Source of the DNA: Oryzias latipes
Lineage: Eukaryota; Chordata; Actinopteri; Beloniformes; Adrianichthyidae
Assembly: GCF_002234675.1 (NCBI RefSeq)
Contig: NC_019865.2
Span: forward strand, 31,461,945-31,525,944
Direction: 5' to 3'
Length of the DNA: 64,000 nt
The notes below the pieces were generated by a model. That model did not search any database, had not been told where the DNA came from, and saw only the letters and a list, made by a program, of their open reading frames with translations. Shown here piece by piece: positions 47,301 through 57,428 of this stretch. Numbering within the stretch: the first letter of the stretch is position 1; the number at the start of each line of letters is the position of its first letter. Made by a program: the position numbers and the translations under genes.

Positions 47301-50300
47301 TTCTCCTCAGGGTAAAAACAGGTTTGAACATCAATGAGTTTCAGTGAATGACAAAAAACTAAAGCTGGGTCCGAATCCCCTCCCTAACCCTAAACTACTA
47401 AAAAAACTAGTTAGTGCAGGAAGGAAGCCCTGGATGAAGGCCATTCAGACACCATGCTTACTACTTTTTTCTAAACGGTGGAAATGACGTCATCGATTTA
47501 ACGAAGTGAAAATCTAATTAATAGGAGCGTTTTGGGACGATCATTTCTGAGTCCACCGTCTTCTGAGGATAAAAACTTGATGCTTTATTTAATACATTTA
47601 AATACATTTTTGGGCAAATATATATAAAACATACAAATATAAATAACGCAATGCATTGTGGTCTATATTCGCCGATCTAGTGAGCCCTCTGGGAAATTTG
47701 GAGGGCTCTGGATTTGGGAAATGTAGATTCAGACAGAACTAGAAAATGGAGAACCCTCTACATAGTGAGTAGTGAAGGAATTTGGACACAACCTCAGTCT
47801 ATTTGACACCTCAACTTCCATAACGAAGGCGGATTCCCTTCAGAACAGGCAGCAGAGAGGTTCAATGTTTAGTTTACGGTCAGACCAAAGGGAGAAAGTC
47901 TGCTGGGAGGAGTCGGGTGTTTACCGGAGAGGCAGGTTTGCGGAGCTGATGGACAAAGTCCACCTCCGTCTTGGAGGACTGTATTGAAGTGGGGGCTTTG
48001 ATGCGGCCGTCTGTGCTGAAGTGGAAGTCTTTCGGCACGGTGGTGGAAAGCACCGCCTTCTTTGGGGGAGGATCTAAAAATAAAAAAGAGCAGCAGACGG
48101 CGTGAACTTTCGTCGTTTCCCCAGCTGACGTCCAACAGCCAGGCTACTCACTGCCTGCCAGCGCAGCCTTGTAGCTGGCCTCGTTCTGCATGCGATGCAG
48201 GGCCACCTCCCTCTGCAGGTTCTTGATCCGCTCCATCTCCAGCTCCTCAGAGGACACCAACCTGCTTGGACAAAACACCCACCACCTCTGAAACCTGAAG
48301 CTGGCATCCCGGTGGGTTCTGGACAGACTGAATGTGGACTCACTCTTTTTTGACCGTGGAGGGGACGGCGCCGTGGCTGGCGTTAGCAGCTGGAGCATTC
48401 AGCCGTGCACTCCTGCGACAGCCCAGCTGTGTAGCGCTGTCTTTTTGAGCGATGGGGGTCCTAGAATGAAGACAGCGGGGATCAGCTGCTGCTGCAGGGT
48501 CAGTTGTTACATACTGTACTATGTTTGGAAGAGCATCTCGCACCACTCACTCTTTGGATTTCTTTACTGGCGGTGCAGTCTGAGTGTTGGTCATTCTTTT
48601 ACGCTTTAAAACCCTAAAATGAACAAAAAACAATCAACAGTCGAGGTAAACCAGAAGGACCAGATCGTTTAACCCAAAGGGTTGGTAGGCAACAGAAAAC
48701 GTGCAGCAGTCCATCTTCACTCCCGCTGCTGCAGCTTTGTGCACATCATCATCATCCAGGGCTCCAGACTATTTTTTTTCACTAGGAGCACAGTGGCCCC
48801 CAACTGAAAATTTTAGGGGCACAACCAGAAAATTTAGGGGCGCATACCATAAATCACTATTCTAACCAGATGTACTAATTTCCACTGTATTACTAATAAA
48901 TACTTTAATAATAGATGCAGAAATTACAATGTGCTGGTTTAAATTTGGTGTCACATTTTATTCTGCACTTTTGAACAAGAAGGTAAACTGACGGCACCAT
49001 CGCTGTCATGACAGTACAAATAGTAAACAAAATACCATACATTTAGAATTAAAAAAAAGTTTTTAGTAACAAAGTGATTACCGTAGTAACCTTTCGGTCA
49101 TTTCACAGTTACAAACAATACTTAAATGTTTGTAAACATTAGGGGATGGAAATACATCTGCGCAGATCACCTGGGGCCTGTTTCAGAAAGGAGGTTAAGT
49201 GTAAACTCTGAGTGCGTTAACCCTGAAATCAGGGAAACCCTGGGTTTTCCGTTTCAGAATGGGAGGTTTGTTAAACCAGAGAAAGCAGAGTAAGTCAAAC
49301 CCGTTTCTGAAAGAGAGGTAACTTATACTCTGAGTCAGTGTCCATGGTTACTTACGCTATGAACCTAACCTGGTCGGGAGCAGGTTTTATTCTCCAAACT
49401 CAAGGTTTCTGCCGGTCCCCTCCCCTTTTTAAAGACGAAGCGGTATTTTTCGCTTTAACCTTCATTGCCCACATTTCCGTCACACAGAGACGGTATAAGT
49501 GACAAGAATGGCTTGTCCTTTTTGGAGGACCCAATAGACGAGGAGGCTGCATTAATTCATAAAGAATTACATTTAACTCGTACGAGGATTTTGAGAAGAC
49601 TCAATATTTTGTCATTGCTCCATACGTTTTTGTTTGAGCGTTACCGTTTTTCATTGCAGTCAATTACATATACAAAATGAAATCAACATTAGGTCTTGCT
49701 ATGTAGATGTTTCATATGTCAAATATTGTCAACAAAGCCTACATCCATGACATGCTCACATTTGACCTGATTGAATTATGTTTTTATACTTCATTTTTAG
49801 CTGCTGCCATGTTCTTTTAATTCCTGCAGGATTGCATCTACATGAAAATGAAATCAGGGACATTGAATTAGATTAATGTAACAATTACTTTTTGGAAACA
49901 CAATTTGCTAGTACTGCTTACTTTCTTAATCCCATATAAACCTATACCACTTGATCAATACAATGGTAGTGTTGCAGCGTGTGTGTGCTGAGCGGGGTGC
50001 GAGTGCAGGTGCAGATGGGGGGGGGGGGGGGCACGGAGCGGAGGTGTGTGCGTGGTATATATTGTGTGTTCGGAGGACGGACCACTTAGTTAAATAAAGA
50101 GAAGGTGTCATTCCCAGAATAACTGTTTTGGAGTCATTCTTAATCCGCTCTGGAGGTTGAGGGTTTCCAACGGGAAGTGAACCCCGAAGGAGAATTCCCT
50201 TCGGCCCTGAAGGAAATCTCCTCTGACCACGGTCGGTCGGAAAGACGAGAGAAAAGAAAGGAGAAGTCTTCGCGCAGCGAAAGGTTCAACAGTAGACAAA

Positions 50301-53300
50301 AGTTCACTTTTAAAAACACAATTGCATGTATTAATATTAAACTGACCAACGTTTGCAAGAGGGGAAAGTTAACAAAAAAGTCCTCTAAACATTACCGACG
50401 TTAAATGCATTTCCCCCCAGATTGGTTCTGTACACTATGCAGCAATTCATGCAATTACACCAGGAATAACACCTTTTTATTTCACACCTTACGCTATTTA
50501 AAAAGTTATTACAGCCAATATTTTATAACAATGATTTAAATGCAAACTTCCGCATTAACTTGAGCAGCTATGTTTTCCCACGCTAACTGTCTCTGTTTTG
50601 CAGATGCAGCGGTGTTGCTTTTTTCATCCAGAATATGTGCTCATATTCACTGTAACTCTGCAGCAGCACGTCAAGTTCAGCTGGCGAAAAATATGCAGAC
50701 CTCTTTTTTCCACGGTTGCCATGGTGACTCGTGATATCTGCGCTCCATTGATAATGGCTTCTTATAGTCGCGGTGCGCACGCTAAACTCCGAATCAGTCC
50801 ACTCAGAGTTGATTGACCTAACTCGGATCAGCTTCTCTGAAACAGAAAACTCAGAGTTGTTAATCTCCCGATTGACCAACTCAGAGTTCAAGTTCAACCT
50901 CAGAGTTGGTTGAACCTCCTTTCTGAAACAGGCCCCTGGTGTGTGACGTATATTTTTGTTTTTACTCCAACATCACCTGTCAATCATCACAAAAATATCA
51001 CGAGAAAGGGGTGGGAGCAAGGCGCCAACCTACACGAACACAGCTGGAAATTTAGTACTGAACTGACTGAAAGCTGCCGTACAGACTACAAAACAATGCA
51101 TTATGGGACATGCAGTGATGAAAGTCAGGCAAGGAAAAAATCCCTGAACTTTTCTTTGAGCGATATGGCGGGCACAGAGCGAAATTTTGGAAAAATACGT
51201 GGTCTTAGATGCATTCTGGTGCATTCTGGCAGCTAGTTATTCACTTCTTTATCAAGAAACTAAGACTAATTGGAGCATCATGATTTGTCATTCAAACCCC
51301 TAGTTTGACTCTCCATTAAGGACTTGCTGGTCCTAAAAAAGAATTTGGAAAATTGCTCAAAGTAACACAATCCTACAATCTACGCTTTTCCTTAAAGCTG
51401 CAAAACATACAATTGCTAAAATATAGTAACATCAAAGCCCCAAATGGCAAAAAGAACACAAGTAACTATGATATTCTATGAAAATACCTCAGTTATTTAT
51501 ACATTATTTCTGCTTTAGAAATGACTGATGTACAACATCCACTTGCACTGTTTTCTCAAACTATAATTACATCAAAATATGGGATCTGCTTTAAACTATA
51601 ATTCTATAACATAATACATCAATTCTTTAACACCAATACTAAGTAATCTGGGAAATATCAAAACAAACATACAAACTAAACTAAACATTGTAAACATTAT
51701 TTTTTAAGGGAGTGCGGGTCCAAACCATCAAATACTTATAATTAATGTCAACTATACTGAACTAAATCATGGTAATTAGGAAATACAAATAAATTAGATA
51801 GAGAAATGTATTCAAAATAAAAACTGAAACTCAAAACTAAAATTGAAATTATTTCAAAATGTGGTTTTGAGATTATTTTACACAAAAAAGTATTTGACCT
51901 ACACTACCTTAAAAATCTTTTTTTTTTTCCAGCCAAGACCACTTCAATTTGTTTTTTATCGTCTTCTCACAACTGAGGTCGTGACCACGCTCAATAATGA
52001 CGATGCCTGCCATTATTTTAACACAAATTTGATCGCAAACTCTTCAGATGTGTTTGTGAAAGTTTAGCGTGGGTCCGCCAGTTTTGGTCTCTAGGGAAGC
52101 AAGTCACGCTGACCACGTGGTGCAGACAGAGCCAATCAGACCCGTCGACGCATCCGAAAGCAACTAAAACGTCCCGTCATTGGTCAATTAGGCCGGGAAG
52201 ACGAGAAATGGCCACGACCATAGAGGAAGCGATCTGCGGAGAAATATAGAAAATAAAGCTAAAATTAGCTGATTTCAGACCATTTTCTAATCCGGAAAGC
52301 GATTTGTCCGTAGAGATCAGGTCTTTATTTCCCGGAAAGTACGTTCGGTTTGCTCAAAAACCCGGATTTCCGGGAATTCCCGGAAGACTTTCATCACTGG
52401 ACATGTGTCCTGATGGGTTTTTGTGGTTCACTGATCAATTAAAATAATTTAATATGCCAACTGATTAAAAAAAGGCTACATACATTACAAAACATTAAAA
52501 TAATTATAAAAGATATAATATCACAAATCACAGATCATACTAAGGGGAAGAGGCATATAAAAACTAAATTGAATGTTAAGGACAACAACTTCCTGTTCTG
52601 TGTGTTCGCGTTTCATGAGTATGTGTGCGAGTTTGTGTGTGTTTGCGTGCGTCTCATTGATTATTTCATTGATCATTGACGTGCCCCTTCCACGTTTAAT
52701 CAAAAACGTCGCAAAATGCGACCATTTAGTCGCAGTCTGGGGCCCTGTCATCACAAACACAATCCATTAAAAACTAAAAGAACTTTAAAGAAACACCAAA
52801 GAAACCTTCCCCCTAATGAATGAATCCATGTTAATGATAATAAATTCCTCTCTGGAAACAGGTTATGTGCTATAGTCTTTTAAATATGCAGTTGTTAGAC
52901 ACTGAAACTGCACTAGTTAGAGTCTCTAATGAATTGGTATTGGCCTCAGAAAAGCGACTACTTTCTATTCTTGTCCTGTTGGACCTCAGTGCAGCCTTTG
53001 ACACTATCGACCACAGGACTTTACTCCATAGATTAGAGCAGGACATAGGGATCAGAGGATCTGCTCTCCAGTGGTTAAAATCCTATTTATCCGATAGGTA
53101 TCAGTTCGTTAATGTAAATGGACATTCCTCTCACTGCACTCGAGTTAACTATGGAGTCCCACAGGGCTCAGTCTTAAGACCCATCCTGTTTACGCTTTAT
53201 ATGATACCCCTAGGAAACATAATCAAGAAACAGCATTAATTTTCATTGCTATGCTGACGATACGCAGTTGTATTTATCCATTAAATCTAACAAGAATGAC

Positions 53301-55839
53301 AATATAGAGAAACTGAACGCCTGCATAGACATCAAGACCTGGATGACAATTAATGACCTCCTCCTGAACCCAGAAAAAACTGAGGTCATTATACTAGGTC
53401 CTAAAAACCTCAGAGATGCTCTGTCTGCTCAGATCAAAAACTCATCCATGCATTTGTTACGTCGAGGCTGGATTACTGTAACTCCTTGTTAGCAGCGTGT
53501 CCTAAGAGTTCCTTAAGAAGTCTCCAGCTTGTTCAGAACGCAGCAGCTAGATTGTTAGCAGGAACTAACAGAAGAGATCACATCACTCCTGTGTTAGTTT
53601 CACTTCACTGGATCCCAGTTGATTTTAGAATCAAGTTCCTCCTATTAACCTTTAAGGCCTTACATGGCATCTTTGGGCTCTTGCACTACACACACTGTGA
53701 TCCCACTGCAACCACATGAATATTTTCATGGGACCTCCCGCCTGTACGACAATCTGTCCACGACTGTACCCACAGACTACCGAAAAGTCTGACTGTCTGG
53801 TGTGGCCTAAAAGTGGTATCATCATAACTAAACACCCACTGGGTACTCTGTAAAAAAACAGGTCAATGATGACTGTGTGGTTCTGTGAGATCAGCAGCGG
53901 CGAACCTGCTTGGCTGGGCAGGGTGTTCCTTCACAGCAGTTCTCGCTCGAGCAGCCTTCCTGGTTTCTGCCCCCCACGACGTCACAATGTTTGGGGGTGG
54001 AGATGTGGTCTGACCTTCAAAATCAAGCAGAATGGTTTTTGGACACACAGGTAAAAAGGATTTAAGAAAAGAATTTAACCCTCCCGTTATGTTACAAGGC
54101 AAATTGACCCGTTTAAAAGTTTGAACATCTAGGAAAAACAGTTAAAAGGTGTTTTTTCAATATGAAACTTCATTCAGTGCTTCTCAAATAGTAGGGCGAT
54201 GCCAGGGGGAGCGCATAGTAGTGGCAGTTTTAGGCACAGGCAATACGGGCATATTTGTTAGTATAAGTTGATTTATATTGATTTTTTTCTTTTGTTATTG
54301 TTAGAAGATACAGTTTTAGGTATACTTAGACAATTTTTTAGATACTAACCTAAAATATTGTCACAGCGCGAGTGTGTGGGGAGGGGTTAGGGGGGCGTGA
54401 AACGTTTTCTTCTTGCTATGGGGGGGCCTGGCAAAAAAATAATTGAAAAGTACTGCCTTAATTAGTGTAATCAACATACAATATAAAAATGGTTGATCTC
54501 ACATATTTGCAACCCAACCCCCCCAGTATGTTTCTATCACATAGATACTGTTCGGGTCAATTTGAACCAGCTGTCAAACTGGAGGTACAAAGATGTCTTA
54601 TTAGTGTTTCTTTCTTTGTGAGACATATTTCTCCCCCATCACTCGCACACACACACAGGTGTTATGACTTTTGACAGGAACCATCAATGCAAGCAAGCAG
54701 TGTGATGACATGTCACTCTTGTGCTGTGTAGATGTACAGACACACACACGTTCATATTGCGATCGCTTGTCTGTTGTATTGTGATGTTTGTTTTTTCTGG
54801 TGCATGAATGTAAAATAGAAATTCAAGATTTTTCAATGTTATGTAAAACTATTGTATTTTACATGTTAGTCTTTCAAAAGTAATACAGTAGTGAAAAATA
54901 GAAAGATTGAACATTTATTTTTTTTATTAATTGAACCACTACCTGTTAGAGGTAAGTAACACCGTTTAACAAAATATAGATAGAATAATTAATAATGGAG
55001 TAAGTTATGAAATACTCACATTGCTTGTTAGGATTTTTGGGGTTTCAGATATATTTTAACTAATTAGACATGCACCAAGTCAAATTGACCCAGGAACATC
55101 ATCTCTGTTCCTCACAATTGAACATAACAGGAGGGATAACCCTTGTGCTATCCTAGGCACTTTAACATTGGGAGTTGGGTCATCTAGACCCACTAGACAG
55201 TGCTCTGAAGCTTTTTTCTTCAATGATTTGTGATCTTCACTGGTGTCCATGGTTTACATGAAATCTTTCCACCTTTATCCACCTTTGTCATGGTAGGGAG
55301 AACACGTCAATGGAAGGGGGGGGGGGGGGATCATCTGGACCCCATAGGATAGCACAAGGGTTAAGAGAACAAATGAGAAGCCACAAAGGTACCAGAGCTG
55401 CAGTCTGGAGCAGTTGGAGGGGTCACAGCAGCTTCGGCTCCTTTGTGCTGCATGAGGTCAGGTTTTAAGGGGGTGACCAGGTTCCCATCCTCCCCAGAGG
55501 CCCGTTCATCTGCTCAACAGAATCAGAACATCACTTAGTTCCTACAATCTAAAACGTGCAAAAACTCATGTGGGGAGATCATGAGAAATCAGGTTTTATG
55601 AAGAACCAGTTGGTTTACAAAGAAGACGGTCGTAAAATCAGATTTAAGGAGATTTGTCTGAATGTGACATTACAGTGTTGCTATATGAAGCCAGCCTCCC
55701 CTGGAGGACTGGTTTGAAACCGAATCTTACCGAACCACCGGTCGTCGGTCTCTGCGTTCACCAGCTCCATGAAATTTTCGACGTGAGACGGAGCGTCGAA
55801 CTCGTAGAGTTCGGAGGCACCGGGCTCGTTTTCGGTCAT
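44340..55839 (-). CDS. tpx2: TPX2 spindle assembly factor, complete, 16 coding exons
   Basis: Microtubule-associated protein that activates and targets Aurora A on the spindle and is released from importin by Ran-GTP. Exons in transcript order: 55731-55839, 55393-55509, 53906-54014, 48551-48613, 48344-48460, 48152-48261, 47925-48073, 47106-47271, 46748-46874, 46461-46680, 46290-46385, 46039-46212, 45816-45962, 45637-45748, 44747-44913, 44340-44450. Together they total 2094 nt, or 697 residues; human TPX2 has 747. Every junction keeps phase. The N-terminus has the Aurora-A-binding signature: Y12-E-F-D-A-P17, then W35-F36. Further on are a KRKR basic cluster, TPX2 repeats ([21 protein letters not shown]), a Lys/Glu-rich coiled-coil stretch and the conserved C-terminus ending in SDRFRL. 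Exon 3 was recovered only by phase logic and lies 5.3 kb from exon 4 across a transposon nest. Confidence 0.95.
47368..47795. mobile_element. possible MITE in tpx2 intron 7
   Basis: The left phrase gggtccgaatcccctcccta and the right phrase gtgaaggaatttggacacaa are imperfect complements around an AT-rich interior. This is typical of decayed MITEs. Target duplication not clear. Confidence 0.45.
49510..49680 (+). pseudogene. Harbinger transposase N-terminal remnant
   Basis: The plus strand reads [19 protein letters not shown], then [18 protein letters not shown], the typical start of PIF/Harbinger nucleases in fish. It stops at 49678-49680 without the catalytic domain. Confidence 0.7.
50583..50897 (-). 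pseudogene. Harbinger Myb/SANT-like accessory protein remnant
   Basis: The minus strand reads [19 protein letters not shown], the start of the Myb/SANT-like domain found in the second Harbinger protein, followed by a short tail and stop. Only the beginning of the domain is present. Confidence 0.55.
51113..52399. mobile_element. DNA transposon with CAGTGATGAAAGT ends, hAT-like
   Basis: Ends CAGTGATGAAAGTC and GACTTTCATCACTG, flanked by GACATG (51107-51112 and 52400-52405). If the ends are shifted one base inward, the duplication is 8 bp with one mismatch (GGACATGC/GGACATGT), which would fit hAT. 1287 bp; no transposase seen. It inserted into the hAT-type copy 2. Confidence 0.85.
52860..53760 (+). 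mobile_element. L2/Maui-like LINE fragment in tpx2 intron 3
   Basis: The plus strand reads [38 protein letters not shown], a shifted YAD-type region near 53255, [18 protein letters not shown], then after an internal deletion [19 protein letters not shown] and [20 protein letters not shown]. This is the order of an L2 reverse transcriptase and thumb. It lacks its 5' half and has a deletion near 53440. Confidence 0.85.
54079..55135. mobile_element. piggyBac-like nonautonomous element at a TTAA site
   Basis: The left end CCCTCCCGTTATGTT is preceded by TTAA (54075-54078). The right end aacataacaggaggg is followed by ATAA (55136-55139). Subterminal inverted phrases caaattgaccc occur at both ends. 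TTAA|CCCT architecture is typical of piggyBac. It lies in tpx2 intron 2 and has no transposase. Confidence 0.7.
55139..55361. mobile_element. palindromic-end MITE, 223 bp, TA TSD, copy 2
   Basis: Same ends and body as 43761-43967, flanked by TA (55137-55138 and 55362-55363). It begins in the duplicated target of the adjacent piggyBac-like element. Confidence 0.88.
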
Positions 55840-55849
55840 TCTAGTCGAA

Positions 55850-56240
55850 CAGCCTTAAGACGGGAGCCTGAGAAAAACATGGAACAGCTAGAGGCTAAGA
55901 AAACTCCAACAAGGACACGGACGGTGATGCACTCATCATGGGTTAACACTACGAACACGACCGAAGAAGCAGCAAAGAAATAAGCTAGTCTAAACGGTAA
56001 CTAACATTTTCTGAATATTTACCTTAAAACACCACAAAGAACTCGCCAAAATGCTCAACGTAGACTTCCTTTGGAAGAACGTCGCGAACACAACTGCAAC
56101 CGTCGCCCACAGATCCGCCCTACTGTTTAAAATGGCGCCACTTTGAACCAGCCAATGGAAAGCGTCTGGATGAGAACGCCGACGCCTATTGGCTAAAAGA
56201 AGGCAACGTATGACGTTTTCTGACCACGTGACTGAACTCT
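55850..56240 (-). promoter_or_regulatory. putative tpx2 promoter with CCAAT, CHR-like and E-box motifs
   Basis: Upstream of the tpx2 start there is CCAAT on the plus strand (56152-56156) and on the minus strand (56188-56192), a TTTGAA hexamer (56142-56147, plus strand) beside the palindrome TGGCGCCA (56133-56140), and a CACGTG E-box (56225-56230). Paired CCAAT boxes with a CHR-like element are typical of G2/M genes controlled by NF-Y and the DREAM/MuvB complex, which would suit tpx2. The element spacing and orientation were not tested, so this is inference. Confidence 0.45.
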
Positions 56241-56984
56241 ACGCAAAAACAACACTCCGGAATTTGTTTTTTAAAAATGTTTCACATTAACCAAAAACAG
56301 AAACATCTACGTTTATATAAGTATTACACTATGGGGCGCCGAATGTAAAAATTAACCTCATGACACATCTATTTTACAGATGAAGCTATTCATGTTATGA
56401 AGCTTCTTTTTCTTTAGCTTTCCACTTTTCCCTTCAGGGGTGGCCAAAGCGAATCAACTTCCTCCATCTATTAAGATGAATGACTAACATTTATTTATTT
56501 ACTTACTCATTTTTTAATTTATTTGAATATAAACACTGCCCTCAAGAAAAGAACCATCCTGTATAATATTATTATGTAACTGTTGTATTGATTAAACTAT
56601 TGGTATAAAATGAATGCCATTTATTTGAAGACAAAGTATAGGGTGACATTTGTATAGTGAAATCACCCTAAAACAAAGAATAGGAACATATAGATAGATA
56701 GATTTGTTCCTATTTTTTGCATAGAAGAAATTAAAAGCATAAACGTGCATAGTTTTAATATGACCCCTGAATTGACACGCTAAAAACGTGAACAACAAGA
56801 TAATCAGCATATATTTTGGATACATGATCTGCATTTGCCATGTTGATTTCTAAAAGTTATTTTTTGCATAATTAAAGTAATTCCTCTTTGTCATGTGCTT
56901 TATTGATATTTCGGGATTCTTAATTCTGTCTGCTAAAAGCTAGGAACTGGATAATAATAAATCATGTAATAAAATGGTTACGGT
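56241..56984. other. AT-rich intergenic sequence upstream of tpx2
   Basis: Apart from the short SINE-like fragment and a (TAGA)n run near 56690, nothing recognisable. Confidence 0.4.
56436..56482. repeat. fragment of a fish SINE-like repeat
   Basis: Contains tcccttcaggggtggccaaa and gcgaatcaacttcctccatc, which match the tail region of the SINE at 59286. Confidence 0.55.
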
Positions 56985-57170
56985 AGAACAGGGGTGGGAT
57001 TATATAAATTCACTTCCTTCCACTCCCTTTCAAGCAATATTTATTAATATGTCTAAATATCATAAGTTTGATTCGTCATTGTATGAATGTATAACTGATG
57101 ATGATTGTTGTTGTGTATTATTCTTATTTGATTGTTTGAAATAAACCATTTTAAATAAAAAAATAATAGC
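56985..57170 (+). repeat. LINE 3' tail
   Basis: The sequence ggggtgggattatataaatt, then cttccactccctttcaagca, ending in a ttgaaataaa hexamer context and A-rich tail, is familiar as the 3' end of a fish LINE. No coding part precedes it. Confidence 0.45.
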
Positions 57171-57428
57171 CCTGCAGCATCATGTGTCAACATGTGTTCT
57201 AATAAAGCCCCTGCAGCATTAAAAGGAAAAATGATAGTCCTTATCTGGGAAATGTTATACCTTCCTCCTGGACTCACTTCTCTGATTTTGTCAGTTGAAA
57301 CCCGCACAATGAACTGGCATTTTGCAAAAAATGTGTTGACATGCATGCACTGCACTTGACCTCACCAAGATGGCGGTGGTCTCCTCCCATGAGGAACCAC
57401 CTGATGTCTCCTCTAGCGATAGAACTCA

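Larger units (their letters stand above)
49174..50935. mobile_element. PIF/Harbinger-like element with CTG target duplication
   Basis: Ends GGGCCTGTTTCAGAAAGGAG and the complement CTCCTTTCTGAAACAGGCCC, flanked by CTG (49171-49173 and 50936-50938). Copy 1 of the host element shows the undisrupted site. The interior encodes a Harbinger-type transposase N-terminus on plus and a Myb/SANT-like protein remnant on minus. A middle portion with the DDE domain is absent, replaced partly by an unidentified segment (about 49920-50330). Confidence 0.88.
48757..52747. mobile_element. hAT-type nonautonomous element, copy 2, 5-bp TSD, carrying two nested insertions
   Basis: Ends CAGGGCTCCAGACTA and CAGTCTGGGGCCCTG, flanked by TCATC (48752-48756 and 52748-52752). 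Apart from the nested elements (49174-50935 and 51113-52399) about 0.93 kb remains, and it is closely similar to copy 1 at 6852-8218, including the shared phrase gcattatgggacatg. It occupies most of tpx2 intron 3. Confidence 0.9.

Noticed and set aside
53281..53492. Continuous L2 reading through 53440
   Set aside because: The reading jumps from the region after the active site to the thumb, so there is an internal deletion; the element is a fragment, not intact.
52865..53719. Open frames as additional tpx2 exons
   Set aside because: Opposite strand to tpx2 and clearly L2-type reverse transcriptase.
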